A DNA stretch of 64,000 nt from Amphiduros pacificus (GCA_949316495.1 OX439010.1:22263766-22327765); one strand, 5' to 3'; positions 25,696 through 38,424 are shown, numbered from the stretch's first letter. Notes: generated by a model from the letters alone, not told the origin. Numbers and translations are program-made.

Positions 25696-28420
25696 CCTGC
25701 TCTGATGCTTATTATTCACAAAGCAATTTAGCAAAGTATATCTTCAACCAGAACAATTCCCGTTATGGTATATACATATACACAAGTTGAATATATTCAA
25801 AGGTAAGCTTAACGGACTCTGTCTGAACATGCCGACTATATTAACTACGCACCCACAACCAGGCGTCTGGGCATGAGTCTTATGTAATAACCTAAGAATA
25901 TTAATACATCTTTTGTATGTGTTGTAGGCACGAATTGTCTCTTTCTACTGCAGTCACAAGACCTATTGTCACCTTTACTTGTGAGATTAAGACTAGTCAT
26001 CTTTCATGTTTCCCGGTGGCATTGATCAGATTGACCCAAATATTTCACGAAATGCTTTTCGTCGAACTGTTTGCTTGAATGCAGAGTATCTTCTGAATTA
26101 ATTATCGCTCATAATACAGTTATGTATTACACCATAATAGCATCTGCAGATAATCTCAGATGTGTTAGTATACGTCTCATGATTGATATATTTTCTCAGT
26201 AGAACTGTTGTAAAGGACAAAATGTTATTCTTATGGTTTATCACGTCAAACTCCTCTTTGATATCCAAATGTTATTACACGACATCCTTAGTATGGCCTG
26301 AACCGTTACAAACATACGCGTGTCTATGACAACATGCAGGAAACGTGATCACAACTAGGTCTCAGCGGCTGCCATAGAAACATATAAACAGTGTATGCCT
26401 CCAAGTCAACCAACATACAATCACTTCCACAATTCCAAAGTCAATACTATTTACATGGAGTAGACCCTTATTGTTGCAAATAGGTACATAGAAAGTGCAT
26501 GTAAGAGCAAGAGAGTAATTCCTATTTATTACATTTAGATTAATTGCTCCATTATGACATCATTGTGAGTGTGATATGGTCGGTTTGAGATAGATTTGAT
26601 GTTGTGTAATGAATATGAGTTTGACATTTGCTTTTATTTGTGTTTTGCTGTATCAGGAAATGAAGGACTTTTCTGGTTTCTAAATATTGAGAATGGAAAT
26701 TTAAATGATATTATCGTAATTTTGCATTTTTTTCAACAAAACAATCCTTATCGTTCATTGCACTCTTAATTAAGATGAATATGTTAGGTCGTGAGACATA
26801 TTGCATATGCAGTGATAGTCCGCAGAACAAAGTACAATACTTCACACCATTAATAAGATTGGCTTCTTTATAAAAAAAAAACTGTACACTGTAAATAGTA
26901 ATTACAGTAAACTTGTTGTAACACAGTTGCCAGCAACTTCTGTTGCAGACTAACAGTATAACAAAACAGCAACTTTAACTGTTATGACTAACATCAATTT
27001 TGCGGTAAAATATTACAAATCTTATTTAGCTTTAATTAGCATTGTTTAATCTTGGAGTAATTAAGTATTACATAATTACTCCAATGATGTAATGATGTAA
27101 TAGGGCCGTCCATTTTTAAATATATGTTTGGTATTCTCATGACAAATCTCTCTAGAAATGTCATGATGCATCTCTTCAGATATCTATTTTAATGACATAT
27201 TGCAAAATGCTGATGTTCAAAATTCCGTTAAAAGCGTGATAAACGTTTGTTTCATTCACATATTTGGTTATATCGTAATGCATTAAAACAACAGCAGCTA
27301 TTGCTGTAGATATTACAGTACTGTTATGTTATCATGAATTACTGGTCAAATACATTTTATATGACAGCAATATATAATGTTATTTTAGATATAGTACCGA
27401 TTACTGTAAAAGTACAACTAAAGTTTCTTATTTGAACAGTTACGTCTTACAGTGTACATATTGATTAAGACCCATGTCAAAAGTGTAAAGGCTGAAATGA
27501 TCATTCTTGCTTGCTGTGTTATATCTGTCAGCTTGGCTGGTTAATCTGGTGGGCATGTCCCAGCCTATCGTCGTCCACGATGTTTAAACCTTTAGACTAA
27601 CATCTATGTTCAAATCATGGCGGACTATGATACAACAGTTCATTCAAAAACAGGACGTTTTATCTGCAAAATATGGATTCTGGCCATGTTATGTTCCTCT
27701 GACACAAGATCCAGGTTTTCAGCACAACCGGTGTGATGACACCATGAAACTCAACAGTATATCAAAGTTTGGTAACTATTCCGAAATCCTCAGTTTCATA
27801 TTCAACTTCTTTAATTGGTTTATTAAAATATTTTAACTTAAATCTTGAAAGTTATTAAAATTGTCCATTGCTTCAATTGATCTTAAACATCAGAAATTGT
27901 TGTCAATTCCAAACCATTAACGCTCTTCTTGACATATTCCGTGGTGATAGGATACAATATTTATATTTTCAAATTAGTCTCATGTCAAGTTATATTGCCT
28001 ATCACAGCGAAGTTACATGGATGAAGAAGGTGATCTGATTTAATTTGCCTTATTACTGCATGCAGTATCGTCCATAATTGTCACTTAATCGATGATACTA
28101 TACACTTCCCTAATCGCACAGTATATACATCCACCACATGTCAGAGTTTTAGTGATAACAAAGCTAACCAGGTCAACCTACTTTTTACATCAATGATAAG
28201 AAATGTAATCATAAATAAAGAAAACACAAATGATTTCATTTTGTCAGGTACAAAATAGGAAAAGTGATGACTACCTCATATGTATCTGAACATTCAATTC
28301 ACAATTTATTGTTCAATACAAGCAAACATATTTGAAATAAACATTCATTACTGACATCTTTTATCAAAAGCGAGTTCAAATTCCATTGTGAAAAGATAAG
28401 CGAAATATAAGGTTGTTTAT
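25696..28420. other. Shared upstream region of the two divergent glycosyltransferase genes
   Basis: No gene seen. It contains a 576-bp inverted-repeat element (26883-27458) and otherwise unique AT-rich DNA. Promoters of both flanking genes should lie here, but I see no clear TATA box for either. Confidence 0.4.
26883..27458. mobile_element. MITE candidate with TGTACACTGTAA ends
   Basis: TGTACACTGTAA at 26883-26894 is matched by its exact reverse complement TTACAGTGTACA at 27447-27458. Inner similarity is weak. The inside is AT-rich, has no ORF and contains several ATTACAGTA-like words. The target duplication is uncertain: TA or TGTA would both fit. Confidence 0.5.
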
Positions 28421-30100
28421 ATGCCTGCAGGTTTGTCAGGGATGCCATGGAGGAAGAGGAGGGTGGTACTGTGGCTAGTATGGGCGCTCCTTCTCATCAT
28501 CTCTCTGCTTCTGCTTCTCGTCCAGCAACTACTGACCAGGGCCCAGTATGAGACAGTCTCAATGTATGACACATTCACTCACCAGGTGTCAGTTGACTCT
28601 ATGTTATTGGCGTTTGTTTCCAATGTGAAATTTATCGATGGGAGAATTGTTCTGCCTCGGATCCCAGCTTCCTTGGACGAAGTGGTAGAACAACGTGAAC
28701 TATTGCCAAGAAAACTCAGAGAAATTAAAGCAATAAAATATATGTTCCTATTGTCACCAACACAAAGACACAAAGAATATACCGACATTCTCACTAAATA
28801 TTCCAACCAAGACAAAGAGATTCTTCTATCCACTGTGGATTACAGCAACGTAGACATGGCGATCAACTTTTACTTAACATCTCTCAGGCCACATGATATT
28901 GACAATGTAATCTACATAAGCCCTTTCCAGTCATTGTGTAATGAATTCAGGATCAGGCACCAAATTACTTGTTTCCCATACATTGCTGATGATAATTCTT
29001 TAGAAGAAACGTCTGAATATACAAATAAATATTCCCAAGATAAAAGCAAATATCGCACCAAGTTTATCCTCGAAGGTCTTGAAAATGGATTTTCCATTCT
29101 TCACATCGAGTTTGATGTGACCTTCTTCACAAACCCATTTTCTTTTATTCCTTGTGGGGTTAATTGTGACTTGCTTGGTTTGGAAGACAGAAAGAAGACG
29201 ATGAACAGAGCATTGTTGTATCTTAAATCAACAAATGCCACCATCACTGCATACAAAGAATTGTTGTACAAGCTTGGAAATGATTCCAATATAAGTGAGC
29301 AAAGTGCTTTTAACATAATTATTAAAAAACAGCTGAAAGGTCATATACAATTTGATTATTTTAAAAAAGCGCAGTTTCTTACTGGAATAGAATATTTTGA
29401 AGAAGGACAGCGCTACTTTGCAGGTAATGCAGCACCATGCCCCGAATGCATTGCAGTGTACAATAATTGGATAGTTTCAAAACAAGCTAAGGTGTACATG
29501 CTCAAAGAGATGCACATGTGGAGATACGATGAACCTGACCAGTACTATACTCATCCACACAGAAAATATCTCAGTTACCAGGAATATTTTAGAGTTTACA
29601 CTAATGCCGAGGATGCGTTTTTTACCATTGAGAAGAAAGCACTTCGCAACGCAATGGCATTGGGACAGATTTTAGATAGAACTGTAATTCTACCAAAGTT
29701 TCATGGAAACAAATCAATGTTGCCATTGAATAATTTTGTGTCCATAAAATATTTTGATGAGGTTTTTGGAAACAATTACAGAGAGAGTACTTTTCTTACA
29801 CATCCAGATGTTCCTGAACATGTGAAAAAATCGGCCCAATCCAACATTTATCACATCATATCAGCCAACAACCAAAAATATCCATTTACAGAAGAAACCA
29901 AAATGTTCTATCCAAAAGATAAAGTAAGAGGAGCAAGTGAAAGAGAAATCAGATATTGGTTTGGAAGTATTAGTGACCCCGTGCTCAAATTCCATTCTTT
30001 ATATAATTCATTCTCAGGGTTTGAAAAAACATCAGACACAGACAAGTTGGACAGAATGATAGAAATTGCATTACAAAAAGCTGGATACAGGCAGTATTGA
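28421..30100 (+). CDS. Single-exon glycosyltransferase with nucleotide-diphospho-sugar transferase domain
   Basis: 559 aa from ATG 28421; a second in-frame ATG at residue 8 is also possible. A basic patch (PWRKRR) and one helix (VVLWLVWALLLIISLLLLLV, about residues 15-34) give type II Golgi topology. Residues about 100-360 resemble the Nucleotid_trans/GT77-like fold. The usual DxD lies at HIEFDVTFFTNPFSF, so the motif here is E-F-D. The C-terminal part, ALRNAMALGQILDRTVILPK then SIKYFDEVFGNNYRESTFL, matches a fucosyltransferase-like block common to this invertebrate family. Several NxS/T sequons fit a lumenal enzyme. The acceptor is unknown. It is head-to-head with the GT2-like gene. Confidence 0.78.
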   Translation: MPAGLSGMPWRKRRVVLWLVWALLLIISLLLLLVQQLLTRAQYETVSMYDTFTHQVSVDSMLLAFVSNVKFIDGRIVLPRIPASLDEVVEQRELLPRKLREIKAIKYMFLLSPTQRHKEYTDILTKYSNQDKEILLSTVDYSNVDMAINFYLTSLRPHDIDNVIYISPFQSLCNEFRIRHQITCFPYIADDNSLEETSEYTNKYSQDKSKYRTKFILEGLENGFSILHIEFDVTFFTNPFSFIPCGVNCDLLGLEDRKKTMNRALLYLKSTNATITAYKELLYKLGNDSNISEQSAFNIIIKKQLKGHIQFDYFKKAQFLTGIEYFEEGQRYFAGNAAPCPECIAVYNNWIVSKQAKVYMLKEMHMWRYDEPDQYYTHPHRKYLSYQEYFRVYTNAEDAFFTIEKKALRNAMALGQILDRTVILPKFHGNKSMLPLNNFVSIKYFDEVFGNNYRESTFLTHPDVPEHVKKSAQSNIYHIISANNQKYPFTEETKMFYPKDKVRGASEREIRYWFGSISDPVLKFHSLYNSFSGFEKTSDTDKLDRMIEIALQKAGYRQY

Positions 30101-30394
30101 TGCACAAACAACATTAAGATTGCAGCTGACAGATTCCCGCAATCTTTAAAACCTTTGAGATTAAATACAGGGTGTCAAACAAAATGTGTATTGCCTTTTA
30201 ATTTTGATGGAATGTAACATAGGTATCTCATGCTTTTGCTTTTCACACATGCTTTTCAAATAATAATATAGTATGATTGTACTGACCATACTTGTGGCAG
30301 AGACACGTGCAGGGCACTCCAAGAGAATGGTGTTGTCTTAGAACAAAAGGAGCAGTAATCAAATAAGATTAAATAGATCAGTGACATTGTTCAA

Positions 30395-30554
30395 GTAGAT
30401 ATCTCTTGGGACAGAACCAACATTGCTAATTAAATAGGACAATTGGATCATAATAGGACACAGTAGATTTCTCTAGAGACAGAAGCAGCAACATTGCCAG
30501 GATCATAATAGGACACAGTAGATCTCTCTTGGGACAGAACCAATATTGTAATTA
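30395..30554. repeat. About 77-bp direct repeat at the edge of the DIRS-type element
   Basis: The phrases GGATCATAATAGGACACAGTA and CTCTTGGGACAGAACCAA recur two to three times between 30395 and 30554. A related stretch (AACAGAGCCAACAATGCT) resumes at about 35061, beyond the DIRS-type element. This suggests the element sits inside an older repeat. Confidence 0.5.
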
Positions 30555-33500
30555 CCAAACCGGTCATCCGGTGGATGACCGGTGAGGACGTGTAGGGAAC
30601 GAATAGCTGCTAGATACACAGACACAGAGGCTGCTGACAGGGGTTTTGTTCTTGATGGCATGGTGAGATAAGTTATGTATGTTAGGATTGTGTCCTCAGA
30701 TGCTGGGGTGGCTATAAGGTTATATTGACCACAGAATTGCAAAAATAATTTTTGAACAGAGTTGTACGTTCTCCTAGTGTTGTATCTTAATCCGGCCTGG
30801 ACGAGGCCCTGGGCCCTGGCTTGCAACTCTGCAAACATAATAATACAAAACATTCATATAACATACAACAAAATTATACCTTCACATACAATACATTCAC
30901 ATATCGACGGATATTAGTGCAGGCTTAGTCATATAGCGGTCACTGAGCGGGTTTAAGGACCTGAACCTGGTGTAGTCGAGTCTGCTAAGAGCGTCTGCTG
31001 TAGAGTTATCTGCAGAGTACAAATGCAGTGCCTCGTATTGGATATGATAAGCTGTAATAAAAAAATAGAGCATGCGTATCAAACCCATCATTTTTGGTTC
31101 TTTGGCCCGGCCTGCGTTAACGCAGAAGCATACACCCATATTGTCTATATTCATTAAAACCTGCTTGTCTCTTAGCCTGGGGCCAAATGTGGCTATGGCT
31201 AACACTACGGCATATAGTTCCTTCCACGCTATGGTTTGGTGGGCCATCCATGAGTTGGCCCCATCAAAGGTGAGTACTGCCCATGAGTTATCATAAAAAA
31301 TACCACAGGCTATATCAGAAGCGTCAGTGAATAATAGTTCAGATGTGCTTGCATCGAATTCCACCGGGAACATGCTGACCCCATTGTGACTCTCTATGGA
31401 GTGATGCCACCAACTAATGTCCTTTTTAGCTTGTGTAGATATGCGTAGCTTGTGGTGAAGCTTGCTGGTGCGCTTAGCTAGACGTATTAACCTGCGAGTG
31501 AAGATAGAACCATACCTGACCACCCTGGCACAGAAGGTGAGTTTTCCCACCAGAGAAAGCAACTCCCATTTGGTGCAGGTGTCCTTTAATAACCATTCAC
31601 TGGTGAGGGAGCGTATCTCCTCCAGGCGGGGGGGTCCTATCGCCAGAGTCCTATCAGGTATGTTGATTTCGATCCCTAGAAATTCTATCACCTGAGTAGG
31701 GAGCACTGTCTTGGATGGTTGAATCGTGAAGCCTGCTTCCTCACATGTGGTAAGTATAGTGTCCAGGCTTTCCTTACAGGCTTGGGGGGAGTCCCCCAGG
31801 GTGATGACGTCATCAAGATAATGTAGGGTATCGGGGGACGCCCCCCTCTCCTTGTAGATGAAGTCAAGTGCATCGGCATACATATTAAACAGCTTGGGGG
31901 CGGAGCGGAGTCCAAAAGGCAAAACGGCCATATAGTAGTATCTGGACTCCTCTCCTTGTTTCCCCCATTCAAATCCTAGCAGGGGTTGATCCCTGGGGTT
32001 GACATATACTGACTGGAATGCCGACGAGAAGTCACACTTCGCTGCCCAGGGGGACTGGTATTTGCCAATGAGGGCTACAGCGTCAAGTACAGTCACATAT
32101 TTTAAAGAGCAAAATTCACTGTCTATACCATCGTTTACTGACCTTGTGGGAGGCCACAAAAGGTCCTGTATTACACGTGTTTTACCAGATGAGGATTTCT
32201 GGAAGGCCCCCAGCGGGGAAGCCCGGGGGGAGGTCAGCTTCTCGTAGTGGACCTACGACCCTGTTGAGTTGTACATTGTCCTGTACAAATTTATCCACGT
32301 GGTGGCATAAATCCCTGGCAGACGGCCAGTTCTTGGCGTAGAGGGGGGTGCGAGAGCCGTTGTACCCTATCTGTACCCCAAACTTGCTATTCATGTAAAG
32401 TTCGTAAGCTAAATCCTGATCAGGGTGGTTCTTCATGGCGTGCTTCCAGAATCCACTACACCGTGCCACCCCTGTTGGCAGACAGCTGTAACTGCCCTGC
32501 GTGGGCGAGGCCTGCGTAGCTGGGGTTGCTTCCACTGTTTGCACACTTCCCCTGCTTGCTGCAGATTTCAAATGGTAGCGATCCTCTGCACACCCTGCAT
32601 TGATGTATACGTCTGCAGGCCTTGAAATTACACCTGAGGGCGTTCCAATTATTACATACTTCCTTTGTAGCCCCCTGAGGGCCGCCCTTCTTCTGGGTCC
32701 AGGGCGCCGACCCTGGCGGGGCCTGGCTCGACGCCGAGGGTAGAAATGGGCATTCTTGTGGAGATGTGTGGTCAAACTCCCTGCACCGCGGGCATCGCGA
32801 TGCAGACAGTCTGACCTGTGTGGCATCGAGAGTTATTGTTATCAAGTCTACAGGAATAGATGCGTACCTGACATGCCTGCCTCCCATGCCGAGACGGTGC
32901 TTGGCATCCAGTGCAGCGACGGCCGTCCAATTATACCTCTTACTGTATTCTGATATTCTTGCTCTGTACTCGTTCATGTTCTCATACAAGTGGACTCCAT
33001 GCACTTTAATCATTAACATCTCATAGGAATTCCAGGCTTCCAGCCATGTTAAGATATCGGTGATTCGGCGCTTCTGACGCCTGGGTCGGTAGCGTACCGA
33101 TCCGTCACTGTCAAGGTACGACTGCATCGCCCCATAATCATCCGATTGTATGTTAAGATTTGCCAGAAAATCCTCAATCTGTATATAATCCCCTTTAAGG
33201 GCCGCCCAAAGGGTCTTTTCAGGTACGTTGGCCGTGGTACAGAGTGCTCTTACGTCCTCTAAGCTGTCCGTATCCCTGATACCAGGTATCCTACCACCCA
33301 AATCTGGCATAGGTTCCCCTTTCTTAGTATAACTGCAGGCTGGTGAAAAGGTGGCATCTGTCAGCGGGGCTACCCGGTTACCCGCGGTCCTTGCCCCCTC
33401 CTCTATGTGAACATTAGGTATGGGATCAAAAAGATCAACTTCGAAAGGGTCCAACGTAAAGGGGTTACCTGTTGGGGTGGGTGCTTCACGGAGGTTCCTT

Positions 33501-35057
33501 CTTGTGGGCTGCGGTGCCTGTTTAGGCTGGTGTGTGACCTGCTGGTGTACCGGTTGGGCTCCTATGGGAGGAGGCATCCCGTTGGATGGCAAGGTAAGTG
33601 TAGTAAATGTGGCTTCTCTGGCTTCCCTGGCTTCCCTCGGTGCCGGTTGAGCCTCTTGTATGGCTTGTTGAGCCAACGTCAAGTTCACTATTTGTGCCTG
33701 CATGCTTGCCATCTGACTCTGCATGGTGCGCAGAATCGCTGTCTGCGTTTCTGCTACGCTCGTCTGGGCTTCTGGCGAGTCTTGAGACGGCTGGGTGTCG
33801 CCGGTGGCCTGGTCGGACCTCCCTTGGCCGGTATATGTGCCCTCGCAGGGGTTCATGGAGTATGAGGTCGAGCTGCCCTGTTCCCGTGTGACAGTCACGA
33901 CCTCGGCCTCGGCCTCTAGTTGCTCCATGTCAGTTATCCATAGAGGCTGGTTCGTACATTTCTTTTTCCCATAAGGACCAGGATGCCCCTTAATGGGCCG
34001 CTCGCAATGAGTGCAAGATTTCTCCGCCATGGGTGAACGAGGCTCAATGAACGAGGCCCTTACCGTGCTGCCGAGGCGACTCCCGGCCGGGTACACAGAT
34101 ATTCACAGGCGGTTGCTAAGTTCATGTAATGTTCATAAAATGTTCATAAAATGTTCATTAAAAACTCACGTGTGGTGTATTCCTGATTAAAAACGTTCAT
34201 GTTAAAGTCCATATTAAAATATAAGTCCATATTAAAATTAGAATCCATGTTTAAAAACGTATTTGCGGTTCGTTATAAAATTCTCTCTTCTCCATACGTC
34301 CTTACACCATCACAATTCAAATCTTAATGACCTGTGTCCCGCCGCCGCTGGCCTTAAGACCCGCGGGTCAGCTGACCCTGAGCTGAGCTCTGGGTGACAC
34401 GACCCCTATCTGTTCCAATCGCTCTTTATTTAACCTCTCCTTAAACAGGAAAAGGGATACAATAGAATAAAATAACACTTCGGCCTCGGCCTCTAGTTGC
34501 TCCATGTCAGTTATCCATAGAGGCTGGTTCGTACATTTCTTTTTCCCATAAGGACCAGGATGCCCCTTAATGGGCCGCTCGCAATGAGTGCAAGATTTCT
34601 CCGCCATGGGTGAACGAGGCTCAATGAACGAGGCCCTTACCGTGCTGCCGAGGCGACTCCCGGCCGGGTACACAGATATTCACAGGCGGTTGCTAAGTTC
34701 ATGTAATGTTCATAAAATGTTCATAAAATGTTCATTAAAAACTCACGTGTGGTGTATTCCTGATTAAAAACGTTCATGTTAAAGTCCATATTAAAATATA
34801 AGTCCATATTAAAATTAGAATCCATGTTTAAAAACGTATTTGCGGTTCGTTATAAAATTCTCTCTTCTCCATACGTCCTTACACCATCACAATTCAAATC
34901 TTAATGACCTGTGTCCCGCCGCCGCTGGCCTTAAGACCCGCGGGTCAGCTGACCCTGAGCTGAGCTCTGGGTGACACGACCCCTATCTGTTCCAATCGCT
35001 CTTTATTTAACCTCTCCTTAAACAGGAAAAGGGATACAATAGAATAAAATAACACTT
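30555..35057 (-). mobile_element. DIRS-type (tyrosine-recombinase) retrotransposon fossil
   Basis: Read on the minus strand the parts are a Gag-like region with zinc-knuckle-like Cys/His spacing (about 34030 down to 32460), a reverse transcriptase/RNase H region (about 32830 to 30897; YLDD box, and an ADALSRL end typical of DIRS/Ngaro relatives), and the N-terminal SAM-like part of a tyrosine recombinase (about 30850 to 30555). The recombinase catalytic part is missing at the left edge, so the copy is broken and incomplete, with a few breaks in the rest. A 577-bp direct duplication lies at the right end. The well-preserved coding and perfect duplication suggest a fairly young insertion. Confidence 0.85.
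33904..35057. repeat. 577-bp perfect tandem duplication at the DIRS element end
   Basis: 33904-34480 and 34481-35057 appear identical by eye over 577 bp. They span the start of the Gag-like region and the leader. It could be part of the element's own terminal repeat organisation, a recent duplication, or an assembly artefact. Confidence 0.9.
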
Positions 35058-35059
35058 TA

Positions 35060-35570
35060 TAGGAACAGAGCCAACAATGCTATTACAAATTAAATTATAC
35101 AATTGGATTCAAAGTGATTAGATCTGAAAGTGGGAGGAGAATTCATTGCGTTTACACCGCCACAAAGAAACAATAGAGCATCAATATACAGCCAAATCTA
35201 AATAGAAATACAATAAAAAGGACAGATATCTATTTTGCAAGTAAGGGATGAATAGAGAATACATCCAATAGAACCAAACAGTTCAAAACCTACTAATAAA
35301 AATTCAGTTGCTTGTGAAAAGTTATAAGCAACAAGGTATTAAATCTAGAAATACGTCTTTAAAAGAAGCATAATTGAAACAAAAAGAATACAGTTCCCAT
35401 GAATGGGTCAATGGAATATGTATACATTGGCATTTGAATAGATGTTGACCAACAAAAACATTCACCTCGCAGGGATCGGATGAAGAAACATATTTCTATT
35501 TAACTTGGATATATGCTTATTTTGCCTTCATATTAAGTTATGAAATGTGTAGACGACTTGACAACATGTT
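35060..35570. other. Non-coding stretch beside the DIRS-type element
   Basis: AT-rich DNA resuming the flank repeat at its left edge; no gene or further structure was recognised. Confidence 0.4.
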
Positions 35571-35576
35571 CAGCGC

Positions 35577-36090
35577 TGCTCCCCTACACACTTGATCCCT
35601 ACCTCACACATGTTTAGCTCTGCTCCCCTACACACTTGTTCCCTACCCCACACATGTTCAGCTCAGCTCCCCTACACACTTGTTCCCTACCCCACACATG
35701 TTCAGCTCAGCTCCCCTACACACTTGTTCCCTACCCCACACATGTTCAGCTCTGCTCCCCTACACACTTGTTCCCTACCCCACACATGTTCAGCTCTGCT
35801 TCCCTTCACACTTGTTCCCTACCTCACACATGTTCAGCTCTGCTCCCCTACACACTTGTTCCCTACCTCACACATGTTCAGCACTGCTCCTCTACACACT
35901 TGTTCCCTACCCCACACATGCTCAGCTCTGCTCCCCTACACACTTGTTCCCTACCCCACACATGTTCAGCTCTGCTCCCCTACACACTTGTTCCCTACCC
36001 CACACATGTTCAGCTCTGCTCCCCTACACACTTGTTCCCTACCCCACACATGTTCAGCTCTGCTCCCCTACACACTTGTTCCCTACCCCT
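35577..36090. repeat. 44-bp minisatellite, about 12 copies
   Basis: The unit contains CTCCCCTACACACTTGTTCC and ends with CTACCCCACACATGTTCAG, with a few substitutions. Because 44 is not a multiple of 3, all three plus-strand frames are open and look alike. The overlapping ORFs are an artefact of the repeat. Confidence 0.93.
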
Positions 36091-36629
36091 AACAGATGCT
36101 AGAATTAGTTCCTCAAGGACACGACCATTGAGTTCACAACAGGAGAAATGACAGACATAGGCATATAACATTTTTACTTTGTGGGACACATCTGCAAATG
36201 ATACATGACTGAATGTGGACCTTTGTAGGCTATTTTTATAAAATATTGCCAGTGACCTTGAAGTGACCTTTGAATGACTTTGAATATGAAACTCCTATTT
36301 CCGTGGATTTTACAATAATTTCAATATTCAATCATCTGCAAAATGAGCTCATAGAGTCTTTATTCATCAAAATCCATTCAGAATTAACAATATTAGAGCA
36401 ATTTTTAATTTTGGACCAATCTGCAAAGGAAATTAAAGGAAATTTTGTTATGTTGAGTTATATTGAAATAATATCTATAACAACAACTTATTGTTGGTTA
36501 AATGCATATCATACTGCATAGTAAAAAAGTTTAATGCTAAAAATAAAATGAAAATAAAGTCTGTCAATTTTGAGATTTATGAAAAAGCTATATTTGTTTA
36601 GAAATAGCTTGAATGTGGCAGATGTACTT

Positions 36630-37075
36630 AAGAAGAAAATTGACGGACTTTAAATTGATGCAATGCAATCTTTTAAAGTTTCATACATATCAAATATAAG
36701 TGTATTTTCATAGATTAACCTCCAATAAGCTGCTCTAATTGTAATGGTACATAAAAAAATGATATTAAAATATCCAAGTATGTGAAAATATGCTAAATGT
36801 GCGATAGAAAAAACATCAGGTGACAAGAAATGTATTAGATGTAGAGACAAATGGATTATCTCATTGAAAAGCTGATTTGTTTCAGATCTGTAAATTTTCA
36901 TATATTTTAATTTTTTTCAACAATAAGAGGAAGGTGCTAAAATTAGCTCTTGAATATGTACATATATTGGAGAATGTGTTCTATTTTTGGCGCCATTTTT
37001 GCTGGGTGAAAGTGACACCATGTACCCACTGCAATAGGAACTTTTGTACTACCCATTTCATGTTCTACCATTTCT
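36630..37075 (-). repeat. Dispersed repeat, copy B (diverged)
   Basis: The inverted, diverged partner of 23790-24240, with the same block order on the minus strand. See copy A for the shared words. No ORF. Confidence 0.5.
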
Positions 37076-37293
37076 AGTGATGGAGAAGAGTCAGCTTTTA
37101 ACTGAACATGGCTCTGCTCAAGGAAAGTATAAAACTATTTACTGTGTAGATAAATATGAAGAATGTCAACATGCTAATATGATCATTCCACTGCAAACAT
37201 GTAAACGGCCCATTTGGACATAAGCATTCCTTTGCTTTAGGCGATATTTAACCAAAGTCTGACCAGATAATGTTAAGACGAACTCAGCATGTT

Positions 37294-37530
37294 GTGAACA
37301 TGATACAATGTGATACAATGTTGTGAGCACGTATTCAGCACGTACTTAGCACGCTGTGAGCATTTTGTGAACACGATACAATGTGCTACAATGTTGTCAG
37401 CACATATTCAGCACGTTGTGAGCATGTTGTAAACACGATATAATGTGATACGATGTTGTCAGCACGTATTCAGCATGTACTCAGCACGTTTTGAGCATTT
37501 TGTGAACACATTGTGAGCATGTGCTAAGCA
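37294..37530. repeat. Degenerate 62/73-bp tandem repeat
   Basis: The phrase GTGAACACGATACAATGTG recurs at 37294, 37367, 37429 and, shortened, at 37502 (spacings 73, 62 and 73). GTCAGCACGTATTCAGCACG blocks lie between. Confidence 0.75.
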
Positions 37531-37839
37531 AGTTGTAATGACACATTATGTGTCTGGAGAACATGTTGGATCTACTTATTTTATGAGTGTTTTTACTTGT
37601 AACACATCTCAACAATTCATTTTTAGTTTTCAAACAACATTCTGAGATCTTTGCTATAATGCCAGTGTAGTGTGCGTTTTTGAGTTTGGGCTTTGTCTTC
37701 ATTTCATTAGATGTCTTCTGTGTTTTCAAATGTATTTGTTAAATGTTAAAGTATTTGCCATTTCATATTTCAGCTTATTTCCCTTGAATAGTTGAATTGT
37801 AGGATACGGATTGCCCATCCATAGACACTTATATACAAG

Positions 37840-38424
37840 TAGGGCTAACAACCGCCCATTTCGCGCATTTTGGTCTTTGTCAATAAATAGATAAACTCAC
37901 ATAACATGAATAGTTTTCAATATGTGTGCTATAGTGGGGTATATCCATCAGCAAGACTTGTCATTACTTTAACTTATAAAGTGTTGTGCGGATGCTAAAT
38001 TCTAACAAGATTGACAAGTCTGAGTCACGTCTTTGCGCAAAAAAATTATACAATCATAGCCTTCGCGCACTGACCTTTTTTCTATGCCAAAATATGAAAA
38101 TTAATATATCGATCATATAACTTACATATTTGAAGAGAAGAGTTCAAGAGCTCAATTTTGAGTTGTCAATGATGTAAATCGGCCAAGAAATGACTGAGCA
38201 GTGCCAAATTGTTTACTTTTGTAACAAGCTGGAATTCACGCACGTGCACATTGTGACAAAATCGGGGTCAATGGGTGTAATTTTCATAACAATTTATTCA
38301 AACCATTCAAATAAACTTTTCTGTGCCAAAAAAATCTATGTTCTATTAATTTTGCGTTCACAAGACATTTCCAAAATTATCAGCCAATCCTATGATTGCG
38401 CGAATCCTATGGTTGTTAGCTCTA
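37840..38424. mobile_element. Non-autonomous inverted-repeat element, about 585 bp
   Basis: TAGGGCTAACAACC at 37840-37853 pairs with GGTTGTTAGCTCTA at 38411-38424 (one mismatch in 14). The inner arms share TTCGCGC-like words. No ORF and no clear target duplication. Confidence 0.55.

Noticed and set aside
35592-36151. Three overlapping ORFs of 140-171 aa with CSLPHTCSA-type repeats
   Set aside because: All three frames of a 44-bp minisatellite are open and identical in content, so this is repeat artefact rather than a gene.
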